A stretch of 64,000 nucleotides of DNA from Sphingomonas phyllosphaerae 5.2. Its GTDB lineage: Bacteria; Pseudomonadota; Alphaproteobacteria; Sphingomonadales; Sphingomonadaceae. The position numbers were made by a program, and so were the translations under genes. Location of the stretch: positions 252,001 to 316,000 of the forward strand of contig NZ_ATTI01000001.1 of assembly GCF_000419605.1 (NCBI RefSeq), given 5' to 3'. Each line of letters begins with the position of its first letter. Position 1 is the stretch's first letter. Below are positions 1 through 9,234 of the stretch, piece by piece. Under the pieces are notes generated by a model. That model made no database searches and was not told where the DNA came from. It saw only the letters and a program-made list of their open reading frames with translations.

Positions 1-120
1 GCCGGCCCGGCGGCGGTCGTCAGCGGCTTATGTCGCATCGATCGCATCGGCGGAGGATTGGTTCGCGGGGTGCACGCCCTTACCTAGACAAGACGTAACG
101 CCCGCACGAGTATCGCCCGC

Positions 121-507
121 ATGTTGACGCTTATCGCCCTGCTCGCCGCCGCCGCCAGCGATCCGCTCGCCGGCACCTGGCGCAATGCCGCCGACAGCGT
201 CCGCATCCGCGTCGCGCCGTGCCGCGGCGCACCGGGCATGTGCGGAACGGTGGTCGCCGCCAGCGACAAGGCGAAGGCGGACGCCGCCGCGGCGGGCACC
301 GACCGGCTGGTCGGCACCCCGCTGTTCCGCGGGTTCGAGCGTGACGAGGACGGCAGCTGGGCGGGCAGCGTCTTCGTCCCCGACGTCGGCAGCGAGGTGG
401 ACGGCACGCTGCGGCTGGAGGGGCGCAACACGCTGGTCGCGGAAGGGTGCCTGTTCGCCGGGTTCGGCTGCAAGGAGCAGCGCTGGACGCGCCTCGCCGC
501 GAAGTGA
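121..507 (+). CDS. DUF2147 domain-containing exported protein
   Basis: A 128-residue protein with a short hydrophobic N-terminus (MLTLIALLAAAAS, probable signal peptide) followed by the DUF2147 pattern: GTWRNAADSVRIRV near the start, then paired cysteines (PCRG, GMCG, GCLF, GFGC). Family members are small secreted beta-rich proteins of unknown function. The stop codon overlaps the GTG start of the next gene (GTGA), suggesting translational coupling with the small membrane protein and rsmE downstream. The function is not known from sequence. Confidence 0.8.
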   Translation: MLTLIALLAAAASDPLAGTWRNAADSVRIRVAPCRGAPGMCGTVVAASDKAKADAAAAGTDRLVGTPLFRGFERDEDGSWAGSVFVPDVGSEVDGTLRLEGRNTLVAEGCLFAGFGCKEQRWTRLAAK

Positions 508-668
508 TCCACCTCTCGGTTGCGATCGGCCGGTTTTTCGAGGCGCTGTTCTATGCCATCCTGCGCGTCGCGGGGGTGGTGGCGGGCTCGGTGCTCGGGA
601 TCGCGCTGGCCGGTGCGCTGCTGTTCCTGATCGCGCGCGTATTGATCGGACGGGGAAGGAAGAAATGA
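504..668 (+). CDS. Small single-pass membrane protein
   Basis: An in-frame ATG exists at 447, but it lies inside the upstream gene. The GTG at 504 overlaps the DUF2147 stop by GTGA, giving a 54-residue protein. It has one long hydrophobic segment (residues about 13-46, rich in Val, Ala, Gly and Leu) and a basic C-terminus GRGRKK, so it should sit in the inner membrane with a cytoplasmic tail. The stop TGA overlaps the ATG of rsmE. No family is recognised. The sandwich between two 4-base overlaps is the main support that it is translated. Confidence 0.6.
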   Translation: MIHLSVAIGRFFEALFYAILRVAGVVAGSVLGIALAGALLFLIARVLIGRGRKK

Positions 669-1408
669 TGGGGGCGGTGCCCGCCTGGCCGCCGCGCTCG
701 ACGCCGCGGCTGTATGTCGAGACGCCGCTGGCGCCGGGGCCGCTGACGCTCGGCGGCGCGCAGGCGCATTACCTCGTGTCGGTGATGCGCACGAAGCCGG
801 GCGATCCCGTGAAGTTGTTCGACGACGCGAGCGGCGAGTGGCTGGCGGTGGCGAGCGTCGTCGGCAAGCGCGACCTGACGCTGGACGTGACCGAGCGGCT
901 GCGCGAGCGTGAGGCGGTGCCGGACCTGTGGCTGGTCGCGGCGCCGCTGAAGAAGGGGCGCGTCGACTGGATGGCGGAGAAAGCGTGCGAACTGGGGGTG
1001 GCGCGGCTGGTGCCGGTCGTCACGCGTCGCACCGTGGTCGACAAGCCCAATACCGAGCGGCTGCGCACGCACATGATCGAGGCCGCCGAGCAATGCGGGC
1101 GCACGGCCGTGCCCGCGGTGGCGGAGATGGTGAAATTGCCGGCGTTGCTGCGCGAATGGCCGGCGGAGCGCGCGTTGTTCTTCGCCGACGAACTGGGCGG
1201 TGCGCCCGCACTGGCGGCGATGCAGGCGCGGCGCGGCGCGGCGGCGATCCTGATCGGGCCGGAGGGCGGATTCGACGACGAGGAGCGCGCGATGATCCGC
1301 GCGCATCCGGCCGCGGTGGGCATCGCGCTGGGTCCGCGCATCCTGCGTGCGGATACCGCGGCGGCGGCGGCGATCGCGGTGTGGATGACGGCGGCGGGGG
1401 ACTGGTAG
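665..1408 (+). CDS. rsmE: 16S rRNA (uracil(1498)-N(3))-methyltransferase RsmE
   Basis: A 247-residue SPOUT-class methyltransferase. It shows the N-terminal PUA-like segment (LTLGGAQAHYLVSVMR), the KKGRVDWMAEKACELGV region, and the C-terminal trefoil-knot SAM site (ILIGPEGGFDDEE, then ALGPRILRADTAAAAA). RsmE methylates U1498 of 16S rRNA near the decoding site. The start ATG at 665 overlaps the preceding stop as ATGA. The open frame extends far upstream, but only through the antisense or shifted frame of the DUF2147 gene, so that extension is rejected. Confidence 0.95.
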   Translation: MMGAVPAWPPRSTPRLYVETPLAPGPLTLGGAQAHYLVSVMRTKPGDPVKLFDDASGEWLAVASVVGKRDLTLDVTERLREREAVPDLWLVAAPLKKGRVDWMAEKACELGVARLVPVVTRRTVVDKPNTERLRTHMIEAAEQCGRTAVPAVAEMVKLPALLREWPAERALFFADELGGAPALAAMQARRGAAAILIGPEGGFDDEERAMIRAHPAAVGIALGPRILRADTAAAAAIAVWMTAAGDW

Positions 1409-1540
1409 GGGCGCCTGGCAGACCGGCGAGGCGACAGGATATCGCGCGCCGCGGAGAGCCCAGGCGCCCGCAGCGGTGCTTTATCCACGGCAAGCCGATC
1501 CACCCTAGCGCGCCGGTTCGCCGCGGCGTAAGGCGCGGCC

Positions 1541-2914
1541 ATGACGACCAAGACCGTTTCGGACACCCGCGCAGCGGTCATCGAATCGCGCGACCAGTTG
1601 ATCGCCCGTTTCGCCAGTGGCGAGAAGCCCGCGGAGCGCTGGCGGATCGGCACCGAGCACGAGAAATTCGTCTATGCCACCAGCGACCATCATGCGCCGG
1701 CGTGGGACGAGCCGGGTGGCATCCGCGACCTGCTCCACGCGCTGGAGCCGCACGGCTGGCGACCGGTCGAGGAGGGCGGCAAGATCATCGCGCTGACCGG
1801 CGCCGACGGTTCGGTCAGCCTGGAGCCGGCCGGGCAGTTCGAGCTGTCGGGCGCGCCGCTGGAGAACCTCCACCAGACGTGCGCCGAGACCGGCCGCCAT
1901 CTGGCGCAGGTGAAGGAAGCGGGCGAGAAGCTGGGCATCGGGTTCCTCGGGCTGGGCATGTGGCCCGACAAGACACGCGCCGAGCTGCCGATCATGCCCA
2001 AGGGCCGCTATGCGATCATGCTGCGCCACATGCCGCGCGTCGGCACGATGGGGCTCGACATGATGCTGCGCACCTGCACGATCCAGGTGAACCTGGATTA
2101 CGCCAGCGAAGCCGACATGGTGAAGAAGTTCCGCGTCGGGCTGGCGCTGCAGCCGCTCGCCACCGCACTGTTCGCCAACTCGCCGTTCACCGAGGGCAAG
2201 CCGAACGGCTTCCTCAGCTATCGCAGCCACATCTGGTCGGACACCGACCCGGCGCGGACCGGGATGCTGCCGTTCGTGTTCGAGGACGGCTTCGGGTACG
2301 AGCGTTACGCCGACTACATGCTCGATGTGCCGATGTACTTCGCCTACCGCGAGGGCCGGTACATCGACGCGGCGGGGCTGAGCTTCCGCGACTTCCTGCG
2401 CGGCGAGCTGTCGGTCCTGCCGGGCGAGAAGCCGACGATCGAGGATTGGGACGACCATCTGTCGACCGCCTTCCCGGAGGTGCGGCTGAAGACCTTCCTG
2501 GAAATGCGCGGCGCCGACGGCGGGCCGTGGAACCGGATCTGCGCACTGCCGGCGTTCTGGGTCGGGTTGCTCTACGACGGCGTGGCGCTGGATGCGGCCT
2601 GGGACGTGGTGAAGCACTGGACGCTGGAGCAGCGGCAGGCATTGCGCGATGCGGTGCCGAAGCTGGGGCTGTCGGCGCCGATCCCGGGCGGCGGGCAGTT
2701 GCGTGACATCGCGGGCATGGTGCTCGACATCGCGCACGGCGGGTTGAAGGCGCGCGCGCGGCTGAGCGGGGCGGGCGAGGACGAGACCGGGTTCCTGGAG
2801 CCGCTGCGCGAGATCGTGCGCGCCGGGAAGGTGCCGGCCGAGCGGTTGCTCGACCTGTATCACGGCGCATGGGGTGGCGACGTCTCGCACGTCTATGGCG
2901 ACGCGAGCTTCTGA
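1541..2914 (+). CDS. gshA: Glutamate--cysteine ligase (plant/alphaproteobacterial type)
   Basis: A 457-residue enzyme for the first step of glutathione synthesis (ATP-dependent joining of L-Glu and L-Cys). Diagnostic segments are RIGTEHEKFVY, the ADGSVSLEPAGQFELSG block and MLRTCTIQVNLDY, typical of the GCS2-like plant/alphaproteobacterial type rather than E. coli GshA. Length matches the family. It stands alone with about 130 bases of upstream non-coding DNA, so it probably has its own promoter. Confidence 0.95.
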   Translation: MTTKTVSDTRAAVIESRDQLIARFASGEKPAERWRIGTEHEKFVYATSDHHAPAWDEPGGIRDLLHALEPHGWRPVEEGGKIIALTGADGSVSLEPAGQFELSGAPLENLHQTCAETGRHLAQVKEAGEKLGIGFLGLGMWPDKTRAELPIMPKGRYAIMLRHMPRVGTMGLDMMLRTCTIQVNLDYASEADMVKKFRVGLALQPLATALFANSPFTEGKPNGFLSYRSHIWSDTDPARTGMLPFVFEDGFGYERYADYMLDVPMYFAYREGRYIDAAGLSFRDFLRGELSVLPGEKPTIEDWDDHLSTAFPEVRLKTFLEMRGADGGPWNRICALPAFWVGLLYDGVALDAAWDVVKHWTLEQRQALRDAVPKLGLSAPIPGGGQLRDIAGMVLDIAHGGLKARARLSGAGEDETGFLEPLREIVRAGKVPAERLLDLYHGAWGGDVSHVYGDASF

Positions 2915-3224
2915 CGCCCGACGATCGACCCGCCTCGCGGCGACGAATGGGGTGACACCGGCGAACGCTGCCCGTCCGCCGCTTCCGGTTGTTGCCAGAC
3001 CAGGTCATGCCGGTGCCGGACCTCGGTTGGACGGTCCTGCCTTCTCGATATTCCATGTCCGATCGACCGTTTCGGGAAAAGGCATTCGGGAAACAGGCGC
3101 CAAAGGGACGTCGCCCACGTGGCCGGCAAGCTCCCCTTCTTGCTCCGCGTTCCTTTTCGGGAAAGCTGGAATGACCGCTTTCGCCCACTAGCGGACGTTC
3201 CCTGCATCTGAAATGCTGGCGTAG
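2915..3224. other. Intergenic stretch with an extragenic palindrome
   Basis: No convincing gene in 310 bases after gshA. Bases 3172-3202 hold ccgct-ttcgcccact-agcgg, followed by acgttcc. This hairpin-forming sequence looks like the dispersed extragenic palindromes common in sphingomonad chromosomes. That identity is inferred from the pattern and was not searched. Confidence 0.45.
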
Positions 3225-3586
3225 ATGACGGACGCCGATCACCAGTGGGGTCTCTCGAACCCCGGACCCGATACGCTTTATCTCTGGCTTGAGCCGTGGG
3301 CGGACGAGATCGAAGCTCCCGTTCGATCGACTATCACCTTTGTGAGGACTGCCCGCTGGGTCAGGTAGAGTGGACCACAGATCATCTGCTCGTTTGGGCA
3401 ACGGCGCAGAGGGTAGCCGTTTTCGTAGATGGCGAACTTCAGCACACTGGCTCGGCCGTAATCGCAGTTCCCGACGGTCTCACCAAAGGGATGCTCGGCA
3501 TCGTGTTTGCGGATCAACCTGCCGCACGCCTCGGCGGCGCTCCGTCTGATCCGATCGGGTCGACCGAACGTCTACAGCTTGGTGCA
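3225..3586 (+). pseudogene. Frameshifted hypothetical gene
   Basis: An ATG at 3225 opens a frame (MTDADHQWGLSNPG...) that runs 47 codons to TAG at 3366. The +2-related frame then continues from about 3362 with protein-like sequence (EWTTDHLLVWATAQRVAVF, then VFADQPAARLGG) and no start of its own at that point. Both halves read like parts of one soluble protein of about 120 residues, so a single-base indel near 3360 is the simplest reading. The second frame runs without a stop into the next small gene. A sequencing error cannot be excluded. Confidence 0.45.
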
Positions 3587-3751
3587 ATGAAGCGGCGCAC
3601 TTTGCTCAGCATCTTTGTCGCACTGCTGGTAGGCATATCAGCGGGTTGGGCCGCTCGCGACTTCGTTGCGCAGGACCGCTGCCTTGATCAAGGCGGGGCA
3701 TGGAGTGGCGACCTGAGCGTGTGCAAGCTGCCGCTTCAGAACGTCCGCTAA
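3587..3751 (+). CDS. Small membrane-anchored protein with two cysteines
   Basis: A 54-residue protein starting MKRRTLLSIFVALLVG, with a positively charged N-terminus, one hydrophobic segment and a periplasmic tail with two cysteines (DRCLDQGG and SVCKL) spaced about 15 residues apart. Short proteins of this N-in, Cys-tail shape are common in sphingomonads and lack an assigned function. It is in frame with the second half of the broken gene upstream, and the IS element lies only 5 bases after its stop. The Shine-Dalgarno is weak. Confidence 0.5.
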   Translation: MKRRTLLSIFVALLVGISAGWAARDFVAQDRCLDQGGAWSGDLSVCKLPLQNVR

Positions 3752-3756
3752 CCACC

Positions 3757-5308
3757 GAGGCTGTGTGAAAACGCGCTGATGTGCTAGAGTTCTGGCGCTG
3801 GTGGAGGTGCTGGAATGAGCCGTTTCATCGAGGGTAGCGACCGGCGGCAGAAGCTGCTGCTGCCAGACTGCATCGACGATTATGTAGCTGAGCACAGCCC
3901 GGTTCGGGTGGTCGATATGTTCGTCGGCGAACTGGATCTTTGCGAGCTTGGCTTCGAGGGCGCGGCCGTGACAGGCCGGCCGGGCTATCATCCGGCGACC
4001 ATGCTCAAGCTCTACGTCTACGGTTACCTGAACCAGGTGCAGTCGAGCCGGCGGCTGGAGCGCGAGGCCGGGCGCAACGTCGAGTTGATGTGGCTGACGG
4101 GCAAGCTAGCGCCCGACTTCAAGACGATCGCCGACTTCCGCCGCGACCATGGCACCGCCATCCAGGCGGCATGCCGGCGCTTCGTACTCGTCTGCCGCAA
4201 CCTCGGTCTTATCGCCGGCGGCACGGTAGCGGTGGACGGCAGCCGTTTGCGCGCGGTGAACGCGCGCGACAGAAACTTCACGCCAGTGACGATCCGGCGC
4301 CGGATGGAGCAGGTGGACGCCAGTATCCAGCGCTACCTGGGCATGCTCGACACCGCTGACCGGCAGGAGGGCCAGGCAACTGAGCTGCGCACGGCGCGAC
4401 TGACGACGCGGCTCGACGCCTTGCGCCGGCAGATGCGCGACCTGGAAGCCATGGAGCAGGCGGTCGCGGCGGCGCCCGACCGGCAGATCTCGCTGACCGA
4501 TCCCGATGCGCGCGCGATGGCCTCGGCGGGAGGCGGTACGGGCCTTGTCGGCTACAACCTTCAGGCGGCGGTCGATGCGGACACCCATATCGTCGTGGCA
4601 CACGAGGTCATCAACCTCGGCCACGATCGCACGTCGCTGGCGAACATGGGACAACAGGCGCGCGAGGCGACAGGTGTCGAGACGCTCACCGTGCTGGCCG
4701 ACCGCGGCTACTTTTCAGGTGCAGAGGTGCTGGCCTGCGGAGAGGCCGGCATCGTGGCGATCTGCCCCAAACCGCTCACCTCGGGCGCCAAGGCGGAGGG
4801 TCGCTTCGGCAAGCAGGACTTCGTCTACCAGCCCGACACCGACAGTTATCGCTGCCCGGCCGGCGAGACGATGACCAGACGGTTCTCCAGCCTTGAGCAT
4901 GGGCTGACGCTCTACGGCTATGCCACTCCCGCCTGCCGCTCCCGCTGCACGGTGAAGACGAACTGCACCACCAGCGTTGAGCGACGCATCAAGCGATGGG
5001 AGCACGAAGAGGTGATCGAGGCGATGCAGGCGCGGCTCGAGCGCTGGCCCGATGCCATGCGCGTTCGACGAAGAACGGTAGAGCATGTCTTCGGCACGCT
5101 GAAAGACTGGATGGGCAGAAGCCACTTCCGGACACGAAGGCTCGAGAACGTGGCGACCGAAGCCAGCCTCCATATCCTCGCCTACAACATCAAACGCGCC
5201 ATCGCCCTGCGCGGTGTGTCGGGCTTGATCGCCGCGATGCACGGTTGAACGACCGGCCTCGCTTGCGACAATCAGACCGCCGTCCCGAGGACGTTCTCAC
5301 ACAGCCTC
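3757..5308. mobile_element. IS1182-family insertion sequence, complete
   Basis: The ends are imperfect 17-bp inverted repeats: left 3757-3773 (gaggctgtgtgaaaacg) and right 5292-5308, whose complement differs at one position. The element is flanked by the direct repeat CACC (3753-3756 and 5309-5312), read here as the 4-bp target duplication. It carries a single full-length transposase. Length 1552 bp is usual for the family. Intact ends, duplication and reading frame suggest recent insertion and possible activity. Confidence 0.88.
3815..5248 (+). CDS. IS1182-family transposase
   Basis: A 477-residue DDE transposase. The N-terminal domain (LPDCIDDYVAEHSPVR, then GRPGYHPATMLKLYVYGY) is the DUF772-type segment of IS1182/IS5-like transposases. 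DDE candidates are the Asp in AVDGSRLRA, the Asp in VLADRGYFSG and the Glu in TVEHVFGTLKDWMG near the C-terminus. A cysteine cluster (ACRSRCTVKTNC) lies at about residues 370-385. The frame is uninterrupted, so the protein should be made if transcribed. Confidence 0.93.
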   Translation: MSRFIEGSDRRQKLLLPDCIDDYVAEHSPVRVVDMFVGELDLCELGFEGAAVTGRPGYHPATMLKLYVYGYLNQVQSSRRLEREAGRNVELMWLTGKLAPDFKTIADFRRDHGTAIQAACRRFVLVCRNLGLIAGGTVAVDGSRLRAVNARDRNFTPVTIRRRMEQVDASIQRYLGMLDTADRQEGQATELRTARLTTRLDALRRQMRDLEAMEQAVAAAPDRQISLTDPDARAMASAGGGTGLVGYNLQAAVDADTHIVVAHEVINLGHDRTSLANMGQQAREATGVETLTVLADRGYFSGAEVLACGEAGIVAICPKPLTSGAKAEGRFGKQDFVYQPDTDSYRCPAGETMTRRFSSLEHGLTLYGYATPACRSRCTVKTNCTTSVERRIKRWEHEEVIEAMQARLERWPDAMRVRRRTVEHVFGTLKDWMGRSHFRTRRLENVATEASLHILAYNIKRAIALRGVSGLIAAMHG

Positions 5309-5361
5309 CACCAGACCCGGCCATTCCCGAACCTCCATCCTATTGGGAAAGCGCCGCCTCC

Positions 5362-6033
5362 TTATGTGTTCGGCGACAAGGGCTTGAGCGCGACGCCATC
5401 CGCGTCGAAATTGCTATCGTCCAGCCATGCCTTGAACAGTGCATGTTGCGCCGGCCATTCATGCTCCATGATCGAGAACCAGGCCGTATCGCGCCTGCGT
5501 CCCTTCACGATGCCGTCACCGCGCCACGTCCCTTCATAGGTGAAGCCAAACCGGCGCGCGGCGCGCATGGATGCTGCGTTCAGCGCGTTGCAGCGCCAAG
5601 CTACCCGGTGGTAACCGAGCGCGAAGGCGTGCCGCATCATCAACGAGATGGCTTCCGTGGCAGGGCGGGTGCGTTGCAGTCGCGGCGACAGCCAGATGCT
5701 TCCGATCTCGATCGCAGCATCGACAGGCGAAATGTCACAGAATGACGCCCATCCCCCGGCCATGCCGCTGGATGCCGGGATGACCGCGAAAAAGGGTTGT
5801 TGTTCGAGGCCACTGATCCGCGTGATATGCGCGGCCATGTCCTGCCTGGTCGGGAACGGCCCGTACTTCAGATAGGCCCACGACACGTCCGCCGCTTGAG
5901 CCGCCTCCCACAGATCATCGAGGTGTCGGGTAGAGAGTGGTTCGAGGGCCACGGTTTCGCCGACGTGACCCTCGAACGCTGGCAGGGGGCGAATGACTTC
6001 AGGGACGATCGGGCCGAGCGGAACAGCGGTCAT
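5362..6033 (-). CDS. GNAT family N-acetyltransferase (RimJ/RimL-like)
   Basis: A 223-residue GNAT protein. It has the RimJ/L-type opening (VALEPLSTRHLDDLWEA), the EIGSIWLSPRLQRTRPATEA acetyl-CoA segment, and the NAASMRAARRFGFTYEGTWR motif typical of enzymes acting on protein N-termini, amines or aminoglycoside-like substrates. The substrate cannot be told from sequence. It begins 50 bases beyond the IS right end and reads towards it, so its 3' flank is where the IS inserted. Confidence 0.85.
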   Translation of the reverse strand: MTAVPLGPIVPEVIRPLPAFEGHVGETVALEPLSTRHLDDLWEAAQAADVSWAYLKYGPFPTRQDMAAHITRISGLEQQPFFAVIPASSGMAGGWASFCDISPVDAAIEIGSIWLSPRLQRTRPATEAISLMMRHAFALGYHRVAWRCNALNAASMRAARRFGFTYEGTWRGDGIVKGRRRDTAWFSIMEHEWPAQHALFKAWLDDSNFDADGVALKPLSPNT

Positions 6034-6449
6034 ACCAACTCATGGCCGGGCAGCATCGTCGTAGCAATGCGCTTCCAAACGCGGCGTGGGGGTTTGTTTT
6101 CCATTTCCCGATCCCTATCGGGACCGGTGCCCACATGTCCCTGACGGCGGGTATTGTCGCGGCAGCCTGCGCTGGCGGCGCGACATGGGATGCGTCGCGT
6201 CCACTCGCGTCGGCCGGGCGGGGTGCGCAACATGAGCTGCCCCGGACCGCGACCGGGATGGCCGCTCGCGAAGAGAAAAATGCGGCCCGATCCGCGATGA
6301 TCGCGGCATGATCGCCGGATTTTACCTCTTCGCTATGAGCCGAGGCTGCTATTCTGGCGGCGATCGGTGCACCGGGGCGACCATTTTCGCCGCCGGATGG
6401 CACCGGATGCTACCGCACGACCAGCGGAAACCATCAATAGTCAGACATA
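6034..6449. other. Intergenic stretch, no gene seen
   Basis: About 415 bases between the GNAT gene and the arabinosidase operon. Short open frames here have no SD or family resemblance. At 6441-6456 the sequence tcagacatattatccg resembles the segment at 9139-9154 upstream of the GH51 gene (see findings). Otherwise nothing is recognised. Confidence 0.4.
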
Positions 6450-7502
6450 TTATCCGGAGCGCAGCGGACCGTTGGCGGCGGGCGGCATGAACTGCGGCAC
6501 GCCCGCGGCGTCGTAGCGGATCGGCTGGACGCGGGTGTTGCGGTTCGGATCGAACAGCGGGTCGCCCGTGATCTTCTCGTAATCGCGCGCGTGATAGACC
6601 AGCATGTCGCGTCCGCGTTCGTCGACGGTGAAGCTGTTGTGGCCGGGGCCGAACACCTTGCGGGCCGGATCGGTCTTCATCACCGGGACCGGCGATTTGG
6701 TCCACACCGCCGGGTCCATGATGTCGGCGTCGTCGCGCGCGGTGAGCATGCCCAGGCAATAGCGCGCATCGGTGGCGCTGGCCGAATAGGTCATGAACAG
6801 CCGCCCGTTGCGCGCGAGCAGTGCCGGTGCTTCGGCAACCTTGAAGCCGAGGATTTCCCACGGCAATTCCGGGATCGTCAGCCGCGTCGGCTTCGCCGCG
6901 AAGGTCAGCGGCGTCGCGAGCGGCGCGAGGTAGAGGTTGGAATTTGTGTCGATCCCCTCCTCACGCTGCGCCCATGCCAGATAGCGCGTGCCGCGGTGCA
7001 CGAAGCTGGTCGAATCGAGGTTGAAGCTGTCCCACGGCGTCTTCAGCTGGCCCAGCACCGTCCACGCGCCGGTCATCGGATCGGCACCGTCGCAGACGAC
7101 CGCATGGGTGCGGATGCGGAACACGTCCTCGCCGCCGCCGCTGGGGCCGGCGGCGAAATACATGATCCACTTGCCGTCGATCAGGTGCAGCTCGGGCGCC
7201 CAGAGGAAGCCCGAAAGCGGGCCGCTCTTCTCGTGCCGCCACAGCACCTTTTCGGGCGCGGTGGTCAGGCCGGCGATCGTGCGCGCGCGGCGCAGCACGA
7301 GCCGGTCGTATTCGGGCACCGAACCGGTCAGATAATACCAGCCGTCGGTGTGGCGGAACACCTGCGCGTCGGCGCGCTGGCGCACCAGCGGGTTGACGAT
7401 CGTCGCCGCCGCCCCGCTGCGCCGCGCCAGCGCGGGGGCGGCGGCAAGCGCCGCGCCCCCGGCCACGAACAGGCGGCGCGACAGATGCATCGCGCCGCTC
7501 AT
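6450..7502 (-). CDS. Glycoside hydrolase family 43, Tat-exported
   Basis: A 350-residue five-bladed beta-propeller glycosidase. The N-terminus MHLSRRLFVAGGAALAA with SRRLF is a Tat-type signal. The GH43 triad is visible: Asp45 (ADAQVF, general base), Asp163 (NLDSTSF, pKa modulator) and Glu224 (VAEAPALL, general acid). GH43 enzymes act as alpha-L-arabinofuranosidase, arabinanase or beta-xylosidase; the GH51 partner makes an arabinan or arabinoside substrate likely. The start ATG overlaps the stop of the GH51 gene by one base (TGATG), so the two are coupled. A second in-frame Met lies four codons later. Confidence 0.87.
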   Translation of the reverse strand: MSGAMHLSRRLFVAGGAALAAAPALARRSGAAATIVNPLVRQRADAQVFRHTDGWYYLTGSVPEYDRLVLRRARTIAGLTTAPEKVLWRHEKSGPLSGFLWAPELHLIDGKWIMYFAAGPSGGGEDVFRIRTHAVVCDGADPMTGAWTVLGQLKTPWDSFNLDSTSFVHRGTRYLAWAQREEGIDTNSNLYLAPLATPLTFAAKPTRLTIPELPWEILGFKVAEAPALLARNGRLFMTYSASATDARYCLGMLTARDDADIMDPAVWTKSPVPVMKTDPARKVFGPGHNSFTVDERGRDMLVYHARDYEKITGDPLFDPNRNTRVQPIRYDAAGVPQFMPPAANGPLRSG

Positions 7503-9079
7503 CAGTTCAGGTCCAGCATGACGACCGACTTGGCCGGCAGCGTGACCGTCAGCTGCCCGCCGTTCAGCTGCGCGCCGTTGAAGGCGGCCGGCACGACGGC
7601 GTTGGGCGCATCGAAGGTGTTGAGCGAATTGACCTTCGGCCCGGTCAGGATCTGCCCCGAAACGCGCGAGGCGGTAAGCCCGGTCATCGTCGTCGTCACC
7701 GTGATGTCGCGGTTCGGATCGGCATTGGCGAGCGCGACGTGCGTCACCCCGGCCTTGTCACGCACGGCCGACGCGCTGACCGCCGGCATCACCCACTGAT
7801 CCTTGTTGTACCACGGCGACTGGATGTCGATCGGCAGGACCGTGCCGTCCATGAACGGCTTGTACATCTTGAAGACGTGATAGGTCGGCGTCAGCACCAT
7901 CTTGTTGCCGTCGGTCAGGATCATCGCCTGGAGGACGTTCACCATCTGCGCGATCGCGGTCATGCGGACGCGGTCGGCATGCTTGGCGAAGATGTTGAGG
8001 TTGATCGCGGCGACCAGCGCGTCTCGCAAGCTGTTCTGCTGGCGCAGGAAACCCGGATGCGTGCCCGGATCCTGACCGTACCACGTGCCCCATTCATCGA
8101 CCGCCAGGTACACGCGCTTGCCCGGATCGTACTTGTCCATGATGGCGCTGTGCTTGGTGACCAGCTCCTCCATCTTCCACGTGCCGGCGAGCGTTTCGGC
8201 CCAGCCCGTCTCGTCGAAGTCGATCGCCGACGCCTTGGGCGCCCAGCCGCCGGGGACGGTGTAATAATGGAGCGAGAGGCCGTCGAGCTTCTCGCCCGCC
8301 TCGCGCATCATCACCTCGGTCCAGTTATAATCGTCGACGTTCGCGCCCGAGGCGATCTTCTCGATCTTCGTGCCGGCCGGCGCCTTGATGAAGGTGGCGT
8401 AGCGGCGCGTGACGTCGGCGGCATATTCCGGCTTCATGTTGCCGCCGCAGCCCCACAATTCGTTACCGATGCCGAAATAGGGCAGCTTCCACGGTTGCTT
8501 GCGGCCGTTCTTCGCGCGCTCATCGGCGAGCGACCCCGCGGGCGAGGTCATGTATTCGACCCACTCGGCCATTTCCTGCGGCGTGCCGTTGCCGACGTTG
8601 CCGGAAATGTAGACCTCCGCGCCGATCTGCTCGGTCACGTCCATGAACTCGTGCGTGCCGACGGTGTTCGGCTCGGTCACGCCGCCCCAGTGGGTGTTGA
8701 TCTTGACCGGACGCTTGTTCTTCGGGCCGATCCCCTCCCGCCAGTGATATTCGTCGGCGAAGCAGCCGCCGGGCCAGCGGATGACCGGGGTGCCGAGATC
8801 GCGCAGCGCGCCGACGACGTCGTTGCGGAAACCGCGCGTGTTCGGGATCTTGCGATCGTTGCCAACCCACAATCCGCCGTAGATGCCATTGCCGAGATGC
8901 TCGGCGAACTGGGTGAAGATGCGCTTGTCATAGGTTGCGCCGGGCTTGTCGGCATGGACCGCGATCGTGGCGGTTCCGGGGGCCGGTGCTGCGGCAGGCG
9001 CCTCCTGCGCGGTCGCGGTGCCCAGCGTACCGAGCCCCAGCGCGAGCGCGCCGACATAAGCGAACAGACGTGCCTTCAT
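7502..9079 (-). CDS. Alpha-L-arabinofuranosidase, GH51
   Basis: A 525-residue secreted enzyme with signal peptide ([20 protein letters not shown], cut near TATAQ). It removes terminal alpha-L-arabinofuranosyl residues from arabinan or arabinoxylan. The TIM-barrel acid/base Glu207 (GIGNELWG) and nucleophile Glu329 ([10 protein letters not shown]) are present, followed by the C-terminal beta domain. I chose ATG 9079 because GGGAGGA lies just upstream and the signal peptide starts there; the longer frame to 9115 adds residues without a signal. It leads the operon with the GH43 gene and faces a GntR-family regulator. Confidence 0.92.
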   Translation of the reverse strand: MKARLFAYVGALALGLGTLGTATAQEAPAAAPAPGTATIAVHADKPGATYDKRIFTQFAEHLGNGIYGGLWVGNDRKIPNTRGFRNDVVGALRDLGTPVIRWPGGCFADEYHWREGIGPKNKRPVKINTHWGGVTEPNTVGTHEFMDVTEQIGAEVYISGNVGNGTPQEMAEWVEYMTSPAGSLADERAKNGRKQPWKLPYFGIGNELWGCGGNMKPEYAADVTRRYATFIKAPAGTKIEKIASGANVDDYNWTEVMMREAGEKLDGLSLHYYTVPGGWAPKASAIDFDETGWAETLAGTWKMEELVTKHSAIMDKYDPGKRVYLAVDEWGTWYGQDPGTHPGFLRQQNSLRDALVAAINLNIFAKHADRVRMTAIAQMVNVLQAMILTDGNKMVLTPTYHVFKMYKPFMDGTVLPIDIQSPWYNKDQWVMPAVSASAVRDKAGVTHVALANADPNRDITVTTTMTGLTASRVSGQILTGPKVNSLNTFDAPNAVVPAAFNGAQLNGGQLTVTLPAKSVVMLDLN

Positions 9080-9143
9080 CCTATCCTCCCGAATGAGCCG
9101 CCGGATCATTGCCACCGGCGCTGTTTTTCCTCATTACTCGGAC

Positions 9144-9170
9144 ATTATAATTCGACACCGCGGATTGCAA
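9144..9170 (-). promoter_or_regulatory. Candidate promoter of the arabinosidase operon
   Basis: On the minus strand, TTGCAA (9170-9165) and TATAAT (9149-9144) are separated by 15 bases, 65 bases before the GH51 start. The spacer is shorter than ideal. The -10 sits inside a dyad-like segment (tcggacattataattcgac) that could bind the divergent GntR regulator. This is inferred by eye. Confidence 0.4.
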
Positions 9171-9234
9171 CGTTCGTTTCGTGCCGACGGGCGGGTTGCC
9201 ATGCGCGGCAGAAACAGACCACAAGGGGGCGGTA

